This document shows, piece after piece, positions 1-7,393 of a DNA stretch of 64,000 nucleotides. Source of the stretch: CAVREM01 sp963728825 (GTDB lineage: Bacteria; Acidobacteriota; Vicinamibacteria; Vicinamibacterales; CAVVIG01); contig CAVSLA010000002.1 in NCBI GenBank assembly GCA_963728825.1, positions 248,001 to 312,000 of the forward strand, given 5' to 3'. A program made the translations under genes and the position numbers. The notes below the pieces were generated by a model, which did not search any database, was not told the DNA's origin, and worked only from the letters and a program-made list of their open reading frames with translations. Within the stretch, counting starts at the first letter, position 1; every line of letters begins with the position of its first letter.

Positions 1-1240
1 ACGGGTAGTCCTTGTTCTCGCGCAGGTAATCCCAGAGTCCGCCTTTGATCTTCATGCGGCCTGGATCGAACAGTTCTTTCCACGGATTGGTGCGGCCCAT
101 CGTCGCATCGCACATCATCATGCCGGCAAGAGTGCCGAACGTCATGCCGTTGCCGCCGTATCCGGTGGCCGTGAATTGCCGGTCCGATGTCTCGCCGATA
201 AATGGCAGACCGTCGTTGGTCTCGATGACCTGACCCGACCATTGATGGGTGAGCTCGATCTGCGGAATCAACGCACGCAGGCGCTGCTCGAGGCGCGCGT
301 AGCAGGCGCGTTCGTCGGTCGATTGGCCGGTCTTGTGATCTTCGCCTCCGAGGATCGCGAAGTCGTATCCGTCATGTCGGTCCACACGAAGATAGAGATA
401 CGGGTCGCCGGTGTCCCAGAAGGAGCCGGTGGGGACGACACCAGAAGGTACCGTGCCAGCAACTGCATATGTTGAATACAACGCGAGCTTGGTCTGCAAC
501 AGCGTCGCGGCCACGAGAGAACCTTTGCCGATCTGCGGCGAATGGGTGGCGACCAGCACATTGCCGCACGTGATGCGATGACCGCCGGCAATCACGGTCA
601 GTGGATTGTCCCGGACCTCGTCGGCGCTGCTGGACTCGAACACGTAACTGCCGGCGCCAGGAATCCGTTCGACCAGCGCGCGAAGATACTTGCGTGGATG
701 GAACAGTGCCTGTCCGTCGAACTCGATCCCCGGCGCTTTCATCAACGGCACGCGATCGACAAATTGCGCGTCGAATCCCAACGATGCTGCAAGCTCCGCC
801 TCGCGGCGCAGTTCCGACGTGTCGAAGTCGGATCGATCGTTGGCGTGCACCGGCGCATGCAGGTAGCCGGGGACCCATGCGAAGTCGCAGTCGATATGCT
901 CCTCGTCGATGACCGACTCGATCTGCCACATCGCGGCGCGTCCCGCGTCCCACACGGCGCGCGCGTGATCGCGGCCAAAGTTCTTTTCGAGATCGGTCAG
1001 GCGGACGTCGGTCACGTAGGTGATGTGCGCGGTGGTGTGGCCGGTGTCGACCTCGGCCAGCCGGCGTCGATCGAGCAACGCGACCGTTTTCCCCGCCTTC
1101 TTGAGGAGATAGGCGGCCGTGATACCGGTGATGCCCCCGCCGATCACGGCCACGTCCACCGTAACGTCGCGATCGATCGGTCGGTAGCTGGACAGCGGAC
1201 CGGATTCCAACCAGTAGGGCTTTGTGTCGAGCGCCGGCAT
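1..1240 (-). CDS. FAD-dependent oxidoreductase, DAO family (partial, 3' end outside window)
   Basis: The reading frame runs without a stop from an ATG at 1240 to the window edge, giving about 413 residues. A GGAGG lies 5 bases before the ATG. The N-terminus has the Rossmann dinucleotide-binding motif VIGGGITGITAAYLL (about residues 32-46), followed by a conserved Glu/Asp-rich strand end. Near residue 330 it has WSGQVIETNDGLPFIG and then ATGYGGNGMTFGTLAGMM, the usual FAD-contacting C-terminal part of glycine/D-amino-acid-oxidase-like proteins. The sequence at the window edge (GGLWDYLRENKDYP) matches the linker that, in many relatives, leads into a C-terminal Rieske [2Fe-2S] domain. That domain would lie outside this window, so its presence is an inference. 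No signal peptide is visible. Substrate unknown. Confidence 0.88.
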   Translation of the reverse strand, partial: MPALDTKPYWLESGPLSSYRPIDRDVTVDVAVIGGGITGITAAYLLKKAGKTVALLDRRRLAEVDTGHTTAHITYVTDVRLTDLEKNFGRDHARAVWDAGRAAMWQIESVIDEEHIDCDFAWVPGYLHAPVHANDRSDFDTSELRREAELAASLGFDAQFVDRVPLMKAPGIEFDGQALFHPRKYLRALVERIPGAGSYVFESSSADEVRDNPLTVIAGGHRITCGNVLVATHSPQIGKGSLVAATLLQTKLALYSTYAVAGTVPSGVVPTGSFWDTGDPYLYLRVDRHDGYDFAILGGEDHKTGQSTDERACYARLEQRLRALIPQIELTHQWSGQVIETNDGLPFIGETSDRQFTATGYGGNGMTFGTLAGMMMCDATMGRTNPWKELFDPGRMKIKGGLWDYLRENKDYP

Positions 1241-1387
1241 AGGCGCCTCCTTGCACAACGCCAGAGCAAACCCGTAGCCAGGCTCACCTCCAAGGTGGCC
1301 CTAATCGAAACGGATGAGGCGGATCACGGCATCGGGTCGAGAAGGGTCGCCGCGATCAGCGGAGCGGTTGGCGGCGTTCAGGTCGGT

Positions 1388-1993
1388 CTACTTGCCAATC
1401 GGCACGAGCACGGCCACCCAGTAGACCGGCGCCTTGGTGTCGTTGCGCCATGCGTGCAGCGTGTTGCGCTGAATCACCACATCGCCCGGGTGGAGCGTCG
1501 TCTCACCTTCGTCGACCATCAACACCAGTTCGCCGCCGAGCAGGATGTTGTAGTCGAGCGTCATCGTCCGATGCCAGCCGGGTTTGGCGCCGCGCGGCGT
1601 CGGCGGCAGCGTCACGAAGTGGAAGCTGCTGCCGCCGAGCGACGGCTCCAGCTGCGGCGCGTCGGTCGGCATGACTTTCTGCGGCTCGCCGCTGGGCCCC
1701 TGGCCCAGGGGCAGATCCCCGGTCGCCTTGTAGAGGTTCGGAAAGGCGCCGCTGGTGATCCGGTCGTCCCTGATGATGTACGAACGTCCCTGCGCGTTGT
1801 GTCCGGTGACGATGCGACGTACGCCCTGCTTCATGTCCAGCCCGAAGGTCGCCGCGGCACCGGACTGAGCCGCTGCCGCCGCGTCGACGTCGGCGAACCC
1901 GAGACCGCCAAACAGGGCGCCCATCATTCCGGCTGCGAGCGTCCGTTCCAGGACGACGCGGCGATGGATATCGCGATCGACGTTCTTGTTCAT
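1388..1993 (-). CDS. Exported cupin-domain protein
   Basis: A 201-residue protein with a basic, RR-containing N-terminus (HRRVVLERTLAAGM) and a hydrophobic stretch to about residue 40, suggesting export by Sec or a degenerate Tat signal. The C-terminal 65 residues form a single cupin: PGWHRTMTLDYNILLGGE followed by a Gly/Pro-turn and HPGDVVIQRNTLHAWRN, with His residues in both cupin motifs that could bind a metal. Single-domain cupins of this kind are usually isomerases, dioxygenases or sensors, and nothing here fixes the reaction. It is the last gene of a minus-strand run with the TPR protein (7 bp away) and the PQQ-like propeller upstream. Confidence 0.8.
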   Translation of the reverse strand: MNKNVDRDIHRRVVLERTLAAGMMGALFGGLGFADVDAAAAAQSGAAATFGLDMKQGVRRIVTGHNAQGRSYIIRDDRITSGAFPNLYKATGDLPLGQGPSGEPQKVMPTDAPQLEPSLGGSSFHFVTLPPTPRGAKPGWHRTMTLDYNILLGGELVLMVDEGETTLHPGDVVIQRNTLHAWRNDTKAPVYWVAVLVPIGK

Positions 1994-2000
1994 GGCTCAA

Positions 2001-2702
2001 CTACCTCTGCTCTCGCTTCAACTGCGCCAGGTGCACGACGGCCACCATGTGCATGTAACCGCCGGCGTCGGCGAACTGCGGCTGTGCGGCGAGCTCGATC
2101 TGCGCGCGCGCGCGGGCCGCATCGCCGATCGCTTCCGAGTACAGGCCGATGTAGAGGTGGGCGTAGAAGCGCGCCTGCGGCCGGGTCCCGGCCGCCTTCA
2201 CGATTGCGTCCGCACCGACCGTTCCGCGGAACATCTCGTAGATCTCGCGCATCGGGACCCGCGCGTCGGGACCGACCGGCAGGATCGCCGCCAGCGCGGC
2301 TTTTGGCGATTCGGCGCGCGCGACGCAGAGAAAATGCCACGCCGCATTCTCCACATCGTCGGGGTTCACGCGGCGGTGTGATTCGAATTGCCGCCCGCAG
2401 TCCTCGTAGCGGCCGGCGTAATACAGTGCGATGCCCCGCTGCCAGAGATACGGTGCTTCGACCGGCGCGAGGCGGGCCAGCTGATCGAACCCGGCGACGG
2501 ATTCCGCGATCCGCCCCGTCGAGAAATCGGCGATTGCCTGATCGAGCAGCGCGCGCGGCGTCGGCAGATTCTGCGACGCTGCATCGGCACGCAAACACGT
2601 CAGTGCCAGGATGGCGAGCCCGATGTGTCGGAGCGATGTCGAAGTGGTGCCAGAGTGGTGCCAGAGCAGTGTCAGAGCAGTGCCAGAGCGGTGCCAGAGC
2701 AC
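2001..2702 (-). CDS. Exported TPR-like protein
   Basis: A 233-residue protein. Residues about 27-42 (GLAILALTCLRADA) look like the core of a signal peptide. The rest is helical with TPR-like spacing, for example LLDQAIADFSTGRIAESVAGF and WQRGIALYYAGRYEDCGRQF, which suggests a periplasmic scaffold or an accessory to the propeller gene. The GTG start at 2702 lies 6 bases after the TGA of the upstream propeller gene. The first 25 codons are encoded by an 11-bp tandem repeat, so the start is uncertain and the true N-terminus may be shorter. Co-transcription with the flanking propeller and cupin genes is likely. Function unknown. Confidence 0.7.
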   Translation of the reverse strand: MLWHRSGTALTLLWHHSGTTSTSLRHIGLAILALTCLRADAASQNLPTPRALLDQAIADFSTGRIAESVAGFDQLARLAPVEAPYLWQRGIALYYAGRYEDCGRQFESHRRVNPDDVENAAWHFLCVARAESPKAALAAILPVGPDARVPMREIYEMFRGTVGADAIVKAAGTRPQARFYAHLYIGLYSEAIGDAARARAQIELAAQPQFADAGGYMHMVAVVHLAQLKREQR

Positions 2703-2704
2703 GT
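2641..2704. repeat. 11-bp tandem repeat at a gene start
   Basis: About five and a half imperfect copies of the 11-mer AGAGYRGTGCC in direct orientation. They begin at the stop of the propeller gene and run into the first 20 codons of the TPR gene. The period equals one DNA helical turn and is out of phase with codons. Confidence 0.85.
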
Positions 2705-2708
2705 CAGC

Positions 2709-3935
2709 TCACTTCCGCAAATCGAGGCAGACGAGGGTGTCGTCGTTGCGAAGGTAGATATAGCCGTCCGCGAGCGCCGGATAGGCGCGAACGGTGCCCG
2801 GCAGCACCTGCGCGCGTGCGATCGGCTTGAACGCCTCGGGCGACGCCGCCGCGAGAATCATCTCGCCCCGCTCGCGGACGACCAGCAGCCGCTCGCCGGC
2901 CAGGGTGACGCTGCCCGCCCGGAATTGCTCCTGGGTCCAGCGTACTTTGCCGGTCCGCAACTCGACCGCGCGCAGGCTGGGACCGAACTCCTGCCGTCCA
3001 TGAAACCCGTAGAGGATGCCGTCCCGGTGGACGCTCGTCGCGTAGTGATTCGACAGCGTCTCGTCGGATGCCCACAGCTCGGACAGCGTCGAGCCCTCGA
3101 CGCGGAGGACGCCGGCACCGGGACCGTATTCCGCCGACACGAAGATGAGATCGCCGATGACGAGCGGTGTGGCGGCGTTGACCGAGGCGTTCGCCCGCGC
3201 CTGCCAGTTTCGACGAAAGGCGATCGCGCCGGTTGCCGGATCGAGGCCGACCAGCGCATTGCGGGTGAGAAAGATCGCCCGCCGGTTCGCGCCAAGGGTT
3301 GCCGCGACCCCCGACGAGTAGCTCGCCTGATCGGTCGTGGCGGTCCACTGCACCGCGCCGGTTTTGGCGTCGAACGCCACGATTCCTGCCTTCGCGCCGC
3401 CGATATTGGCGATGACGCGGCCGCCCTCGACGACCGGTGACCCGGCCGCGCCGAAAAAGCCCTTCGGCACGCCGAACCGCCGCATCGTGTCTTCGCTCCA
3501 GAGGCGTTGCCCGCTGGCGGCGTTGACGGCGTGAAGTTGTCCCTCCGCACCGAACGTGTAGACGATGCCGTCGACGACGACCGGCGCCGCCCGCGGTCCT
3601 TCGTCGAAGCCGAAATCGTCCCGGTAGGTGGTCGGATACTGATAGCGCCACACCGCCGCACCGGTTCGCGCGTCCAGCGCATCGACGATTTCCTGCGCGC
3701 CGATGCGATGAAACAGGATGACGCGATTCTGGACGACGACGGGTGCGGCGAAGCCCTGACCGATCTTGTTCCGCCACACCACGCGCGGACCGTCGGCCGG
3801 CCAGCTCTCGGCCAGCGCCGGCCCCGGGTAGACACCGTTTCGCTCGGGGCCGAGCAGCTGCGGCCAATCGGCAGCGGCGGCGATGCCACCGAGCAGCAGC
3901 AGGAGCAGGGCGACGCGGACGCTGCGCACCATCAT
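2709..3935 (-). CDS. PQQ-binding-like beta-propeller protein, exported
   Basis: 408 residues with a Sec-type signal peptide (VRVALLLLLLGGIAAAA, cleaved near residue 21). The mature start DWPQLLGPERNGVYPG is the opening of the outer-membrane/periplasmic PQQ-like propeller family. At least six blades carry the repeated pattern LDARTGAAVWRY / VNAASGQRLWSE / FDAKTGAVQWTA / LDPATGAIAFRR / VELRTGKVRWTQ. The metal and PQQ ligands of true dehydrogenases are not evident, so a structural or binding role is as likely as an enzyme. It is the first gene of a minus-strand operon with the TPR and cupin genes. A TATAAT lies 11 bases before the start codon without a clear ribosome-binding site. Confidence 0.85.
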   Translation of the reverse strand: MMVRSVRVALLLLLLGGIAAAADWPQLLGPERNGVYPGPALAESWPADGPRVVWRNKIGQGFAAPVVVQNRVILFHRIGAQEIVDALDARTGAAVWRYQYPTTYRDDFGFDEGPRAAPVVVDGIVYTFGAEGQLHAVNAASGQRLWSEDTMRRFGVPKGFFGAAGSPVVEGGRVIANIGGAKAGIVAFDAKTGAVQWTATTDQASYSSGVAATLGANRRAIFLTRNALVGLDPATGAIAFRRNWQARANASVNAATPLVIGDLIFVSAEYGPGAGVLRVEGSTLSELWASDETLSNHYATSVHRDGILYGFHGRQEFGPSLRAVELRTGKVRWTQEQFRAGSVTLAGERLLVVRERGEMILAAASPEAFKPIARAQVLPGTVRAYPALADGYIYLRNDDTLVCLDLRK

Positions 3936-3946
3936 CGGCGACGCCG

Positions 3947-3952
3947 ATTATA
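3947..3952 (-). promoter_or_regulatory. -10 box for the propeller operon, near-leaderless
   Basis: A perfect TATAAT on the minus strand ends 11 bases before the ATG at 3935. With a usual start about 7 bases downstream, the mRNA leader would be only about 4 bases. No Shine-Dalgarno is present. The kinase gene starting at 18989 has the same arrangement and the same TATAATCGGCG. Confidence 0.55.
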
Positions 3953-3998
3953 GGTGGAGCCGGCCGCCCCGTTCGCGCGATGGTGTAGGCTTACGTGC

Positions 3999-4568
3999 AT
4001 GAAGAGGCTCATCGGCATCGTGATCGTGTTATGCGGCCTGGCGACGCCTTCCGCGCAGGACGCCGGATGGGTGACGTTGTTCGATGGCACCAACCTGAAC
4101 AACTTCAACACCGTCGGCACTGCCAACTGGGCAATCAGCAACGGAATCGTCGAGGCGACCAGCGGCACCGGGTTCCTGGTCTCGAAGGAGAACTACAGCA
4201 ACTTCGAAATCCGGGTGGAATTCTGGGTCGATGAGGGCGGCAACAGCGGCGTCTACATGCGGTGCCAGGACGCGGCCAAGATTACCGACATGACGTGCTA
4301 CGAGGCCAACGTCTTCGACAAGCGGCCCGATCAATCGGGCCGGACTGGCGCCATCGTCCACATCGCCAAACCGCTGGCGATCGTCGACGCGGGCGGCAAG
4401 TGGAATACCTACGAGATTTCTGCCCAGGGGCCGCAGTTGACCGTTAGGCTGAACGGTACCCTCACCGCGCAGACCAAGGACGCGGGCAAGTTCACCAGCG
4501 GACCAATCGCGCTGCAGTACGCGGCGGGCACGGTCAGGTTCAGGCGGGTACAGATCAGAAAACTCTGA
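3999..4568 (+). CDS. Secreted DUF1080 (3-keto-disaccharide hydrolase) domain protein
   Basis: 189 residues from the ATG at 3999, chosen because it starts a clean signal peptide (MKRLIGIVIVLCGLATPSAQ). The mature part matches the DUF1080 jelly-roll fold: GWVTLFDGTNLNNFNTVG, then a Glu/Asn-rich strand set with GNSGVYMRCQD and WNTYEISAQGPQLTVRLNG. Members include 3-keto-glycoside hydrolases and glucanase-like lectin-fold domains acting on exported sugars. It is a short single-domain form. It converges on the PLP enzyme, with a mirrored heptamer array between them. A weak TAGGCT lies 7 bases before the ATG, and there is no Shine-Dalgarno. Confidence 0.85.
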   Translation: MKRLIGIVIVLCGLATPSAQDAGWVTLFDGTNLNNFNTVGTANWAISNGIVEATSGTGFLVSKENYSNFEIRVEFWVDEGGNSGVYMRCQDAAKITDMTCYEANVFDKRPDQSGRTGAIVHIAKPLAIVDAGGKWNTYEISAQGPQLTVRLNGTLTAQTKDAGKFTSGPIALQYAAGTVRFRRVQIRKL

Positions 4569-4647
4569 CGTTCTACGTTCTACGTTCTTCGTTCTAGGTT
4601 CTTCGTTCTTGGTGGAACGTAGAACGTAGAACGTAGAACGTAGAACG
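4569..4647. repeat. Mirrored heptamer array, likely bidirectional terminator
   Basis: Six imperfect copies of CGTTCTA run rightward (4569-4610). A GGTG loop follows, then four and a half copies of the reverse complement TAGAACG (4615-4647). The RNA from either strand would fold into a roughly 33 bp hairpin. It starts directly after the TGA of the plus gene and ends 4 bases before the stop of the minus gene. Confidence 0.9.
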
Positions 4648-4650
4648 GCG

Positions 4651-5892
4651 TTACTGTGACTTCCCCCGTGCCGAGATCGGCCAGACCGCTTCGACGCGGT
4701 CGTTCCTGATGGCGTACAGCTGGTCGTACTCGTTCACGACCGGGTCGCAGTGCGGCACGATCAGCTCGAGCTTGTCGCCGACCGCGTAGGATCGCTGCGC
4801 GGTTTCATAGCGGATGACGCCGAACTCGTCGGAGCCGGCGTTGTAGGTGAAGTCCCGTTCGCCAACCACCCACGGCCCCGGCCTGTTCAGCGTCAGCGCC
4901 TTTGCTCCGGCATCGGTGGTGATTGACTTCGGGAAGTAGGTATTGAGCACCGTGGTCACGACGGTCAGCGACGGCGTGAAATCGTTGTAGACCTCCTCGC
5001 TGGTCTCGCCGCCGATCTCGATATATTGACAGTCCATGAACACGTAACTGCCGACCTGCACGTCGGTCAGCCCGTTGGCGCGCGGCAGGATGTTGTAGGT
5101 CCCGGTACCGCCGCCGCTGAAGATTTCGGTGCTCAGACCCGCGCGCTTGAACTGCTCGAAGGTTTCCAGTGATGGCCCGAATCGAGTGATCGTCTGCTCG
5201 AGCCGCGTCTTGAAGCCTTTGATGTGCTGCGCGCCGCCGTCGTAGCTGATGATGCCGCGCAGCTTCAGGTTCGGCAGCTTGTCGACCAGCCGGGCGAGCG
5301 CCAGCGCCTGATCGCCCGCCGGCACACCGCTCCGCGTGCCAATCGCGACATCCACCACGACGTCCGCCACGACACCCGCTTCTTTCGCGGCGTCGTTCAG
5401 ATCGCGCGCGTTCGGCGCGTAATCGACAGCCTGGACGAACTGCGGATTCGTCTTGCGCAGCGCCATCGCCCGGCGGATTTTAGCGGCCGACACGTTCGAG
5501 GTGGTCATCAGGATCGGCTGAACCCCGTTGGCGGAAAACACCTCGGCCTCGCTGAGTTTCGCGGCGCAGATGCCGATTGCCCCGGCCGCGATCTGCAGCT
5601 TCGCGATCGCCGGACACTTGTGGGTCTTGCCATGCGGGCGGGCCGCCACTCCCATCGCCCGCAGCCTCGTCTGCATCGTTTCGATGTTCCGCGACAGCAC
5701 GTCGAGATCGACGCACAGCGCTGGCGTATCGAGATCCCACTTCGATACGCCGGTCAACTGGTCCGCGGCGGCGCGCGACTGCATCTCGGCCGCAGTATAG
5801 CCGCCGGCATTTCCCGACACGCACAGCGCCGTGGCGCCGGCGCCAGAGGTCACGATGAAGTTCCGCCGGGACACGCGTACGGTTGAGGCCAT
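4651..5892 (-). CDS. Tat-exported D-threonine aldolase / DSD1-like PLP enzyme
   Basis: 413 residues with a twin-arginine signal (SRRNFIVTSGAGATAL, residues 8-23). The fold-type III alanine-racemase-like barrel starts at DLDTPALCVDLDVLSRNIET. It contains RPHGKTHK (85-92), where K89 is the expected PLP lysine. The C-terminal beta domain has PHCDP (380-384), whose His381 and Asp383 fit the His-x-Asp metal pair of D-threonine aldolases better than the His-x-Cys pair of D-serine dehydratases. Relatives cleave or dehydrate D-3-hydroxy-amino acids. Tat export would deliver the folded PLP-loaded enzyme to the periplasm. The exact substrate is not determined. Confidence 0.85.
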   Translation of the reverse strand: MASTVRVSRRNFIVTSGAGATALCVSGNAGGYTAAEMQSRAAADQLTGVSKWDLDTPALCVDLDVLSRNIETMQTRLRAMGVAARPHGKTHKCPAIAKLQIAAGAIGICAAKLSEAEVFSANGVQPILMTTSNVSAAKIRRAMALRKTNPQFVQAVDYAPNARDLNDAAKEAGVVADVVVDVAIGTRSGVPAGDQALALARLVDKLPNLKLRGIISYDGGAQHIKGFKTRLEQTITRFGPSLETFEQFKRAGLSTEIFSGGGTGTYNILPRANGLTDVQVGSYVFMDCQYIEIGGETSEEVYNDFTPSLTVVTTVLNTYFPKSITTDAGAKALTLNRPGPWVVGERDFTYNAGSDEFGVIRYETAQRSYAVGDKLELIVPHCDPVVNEYDQLYAIRNDRVEAVWPISARGKSQ

Positions 5893-5905
5893 GGTGGCTC
5901 CTAAC

Positions 5906-5990
5906 TAGGCGGACCTAAGAGGTCCGCCCTACAACCTGGCGGACCTGAGAGGCCCGCCCTACAACACCAAACTGAGAGGTCCGCCCTACC
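5906..5990. repeat. REP-like palindromes, two and a half copies
   Basis: Unit a (5906-5931) and unit b (5938-5964) are palindromes of the form GGCGGACCT-spacer-AGGTCCGCC followed by CTACAAC. Unit c (5971-5990) is a right half only. They fill the gap between the PLP enzyme and the aminotransferase. Confidence 0.9.
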
Positions 5991-5993
5991 TGT

Positions 5994-7380
5994 TCAACAC
6001 ACCGCTCGAATCGATTCGGCCAGGATATCGACGCTGCGATCGAGCTGCTCGGTCGTGATGACGATCGGCGGCGCCAGCATGAAGATGTCGGCCCGCACCC
6101 GGCTGAACAGGCCGCGTCTCCGGGTTTCGATATTGACCCGCGCGCCAACCTTTGCGTCGGCCGGAAACGGGGCCTTCGTCATCCGGTCCTGAACGAGCTC
6201 CACGGCACACATCAGCCCCTTGCCGCGGATGTCTCCGACATGGGGATGATCGTCCAGCGCCGCATGCAGCCGACCGAGCAGGTACTCGCCTTTCTTTGCG
6301 GCCTCGGCGGGAAGATCCTCGCGTTCGAGAATGTCGAGCGTGCGCAGCGCGACCGCGCAGCAGACCGGATGAGCGCTGTAGGTGAAGGCATGCATCCACG
6401 GTCCGCTCTCGGTGTCGAGCGCAGCTGCGATCGCGTCGTTCACCCCAACGCCGCCCAGCGGAATGTAGCCCGAGGTGATTCCTTTGGCGAACTGGACGAG
6501 ATCGGGCTCGATCCCCCAGTGGTCGAGCGCGAACATCCTGCCGGTTCGTCCGAAGCCGGTGATCACTTCGTCGGCAGCAAACAACACGTCGTAGCGGTCG
6601 CAGATCGCCCGGACGCGCGCGAAGTAGTCGTCCTGCGGCACGATCACGCCGCCGACACCCTGCACCGGCTCGGCCAGGAACATCGCCACCGTGTCCGCGC
6701 CTTCCCGCAGGATCGCCGTCTCGAGCTCGTCAGCCGCCGCCACGCCCTGACTGACTCCAGGCCGACCCTGATACCGGTACGGGTACGGCGACGGGATGTG
6801 CACGAACTGCGGGACACGAGGTTCGAACCGGGGCCAGAAGGCGCCGATGCCAGTGGCGCTCATCGCGGCGAGCGTCACGCCGTGATAGCCGAGCTCCCGG
6901 GAGATCACTTTCGTCTTGGCTGGTCGTCCCTGCTGCTTCCAGTACCGAGCGGGCGATCTTGATCGCGGTTTCGTTCGCCTCGGCGCCTCCGCAGGTGAAG
7001 AAGAACCGGTTGATCGACGGATAGCAGATGGCCGCGAGCCGCTCGGCCAGCTCGATGGCGCGCGGATTGGTGCTGCCGGCATAGGCGGAGGCAAATGCCA
7101 GGGTGGCCATCTGCTCGCGCGCTGCGTCAGCCAGCTCGGTGCGGCCGTGACCGACCGTGACGTTCCAGAGCCCGGCCAGACCGTCGATGTACTGGTCGCC
7201 GTCCGCATCGGTGAGCAGCGCACCGTTGCCGCCCACCCACACCTGCGCGCTGTCGCAGGCCGCGCGCTCGTGCTGCGGATGAAGCAGGTGCGCGCGGTCG
7301 CGCCGCAGCAGCTCCTGCTTCGTTGTGCGTTCTGATGTCGGCCGGGCCTTGTCAGGCCCGGCACGATCAATAGCAGTCAC
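5994..7380 (-). pseudogene. Class III aminotransferase with one frameshift
   Basis: The coding sequence starts at GTG 7380. It reads KIARSVLE up to about 6950 and then continues correctly only in the next frame as YWKQQGRPAKTKVISRELGYHG. One extra base near 6948 explains it, since the total length is 3n+1. Both halves are well conserved. The N-terminal half has FFTCGGAEANETAIKIAR. The C-terminal half has LFAADEVITGFGRTG (PLP-binding Asp) and FAKGITSGYIPLGG (Schiff-base Lys), then HPVCCAVALRTLDIL. Family members transfer amino groups from omega-amino acids or taurine-like donors to pyruvate or a 2-oxo acid in the cytoplasm. The lesion is a recent mutation or a sequencing error. A REP palindrome is embedded in the first codons. 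Confidence 0.82.
7341..7362. repeat. REP-like palindrome inside an N-terminus
   Basis: A perfect GCCGGGCCT-TGTC-AGGCCCGGC stem-loop of the same family as the other palindromes, without the CCTAC tail. It lies within codons 7-14 of the aminotransferase if the GTG at 7380 is the start. Confidence 0.75.
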
Positions 7381-7393
7381 CAGACCGACGCAT

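Noticed and set aside
1241..1387. Small gene between the oxidoreductase and the cupin
   Set aside because: No frame with a plausible start and ribosome-binding site. Only the GGAGG of the oxidoreductase is recognisable.
542..2830. A 762-codon open frame on the plus strand
   Set aside because: It runs antisense across the DAO oxidoreductase, cupin and TPR genes. Its sequence is Arg/His-rich without any motif, which is expected for high-GC shadow frames.
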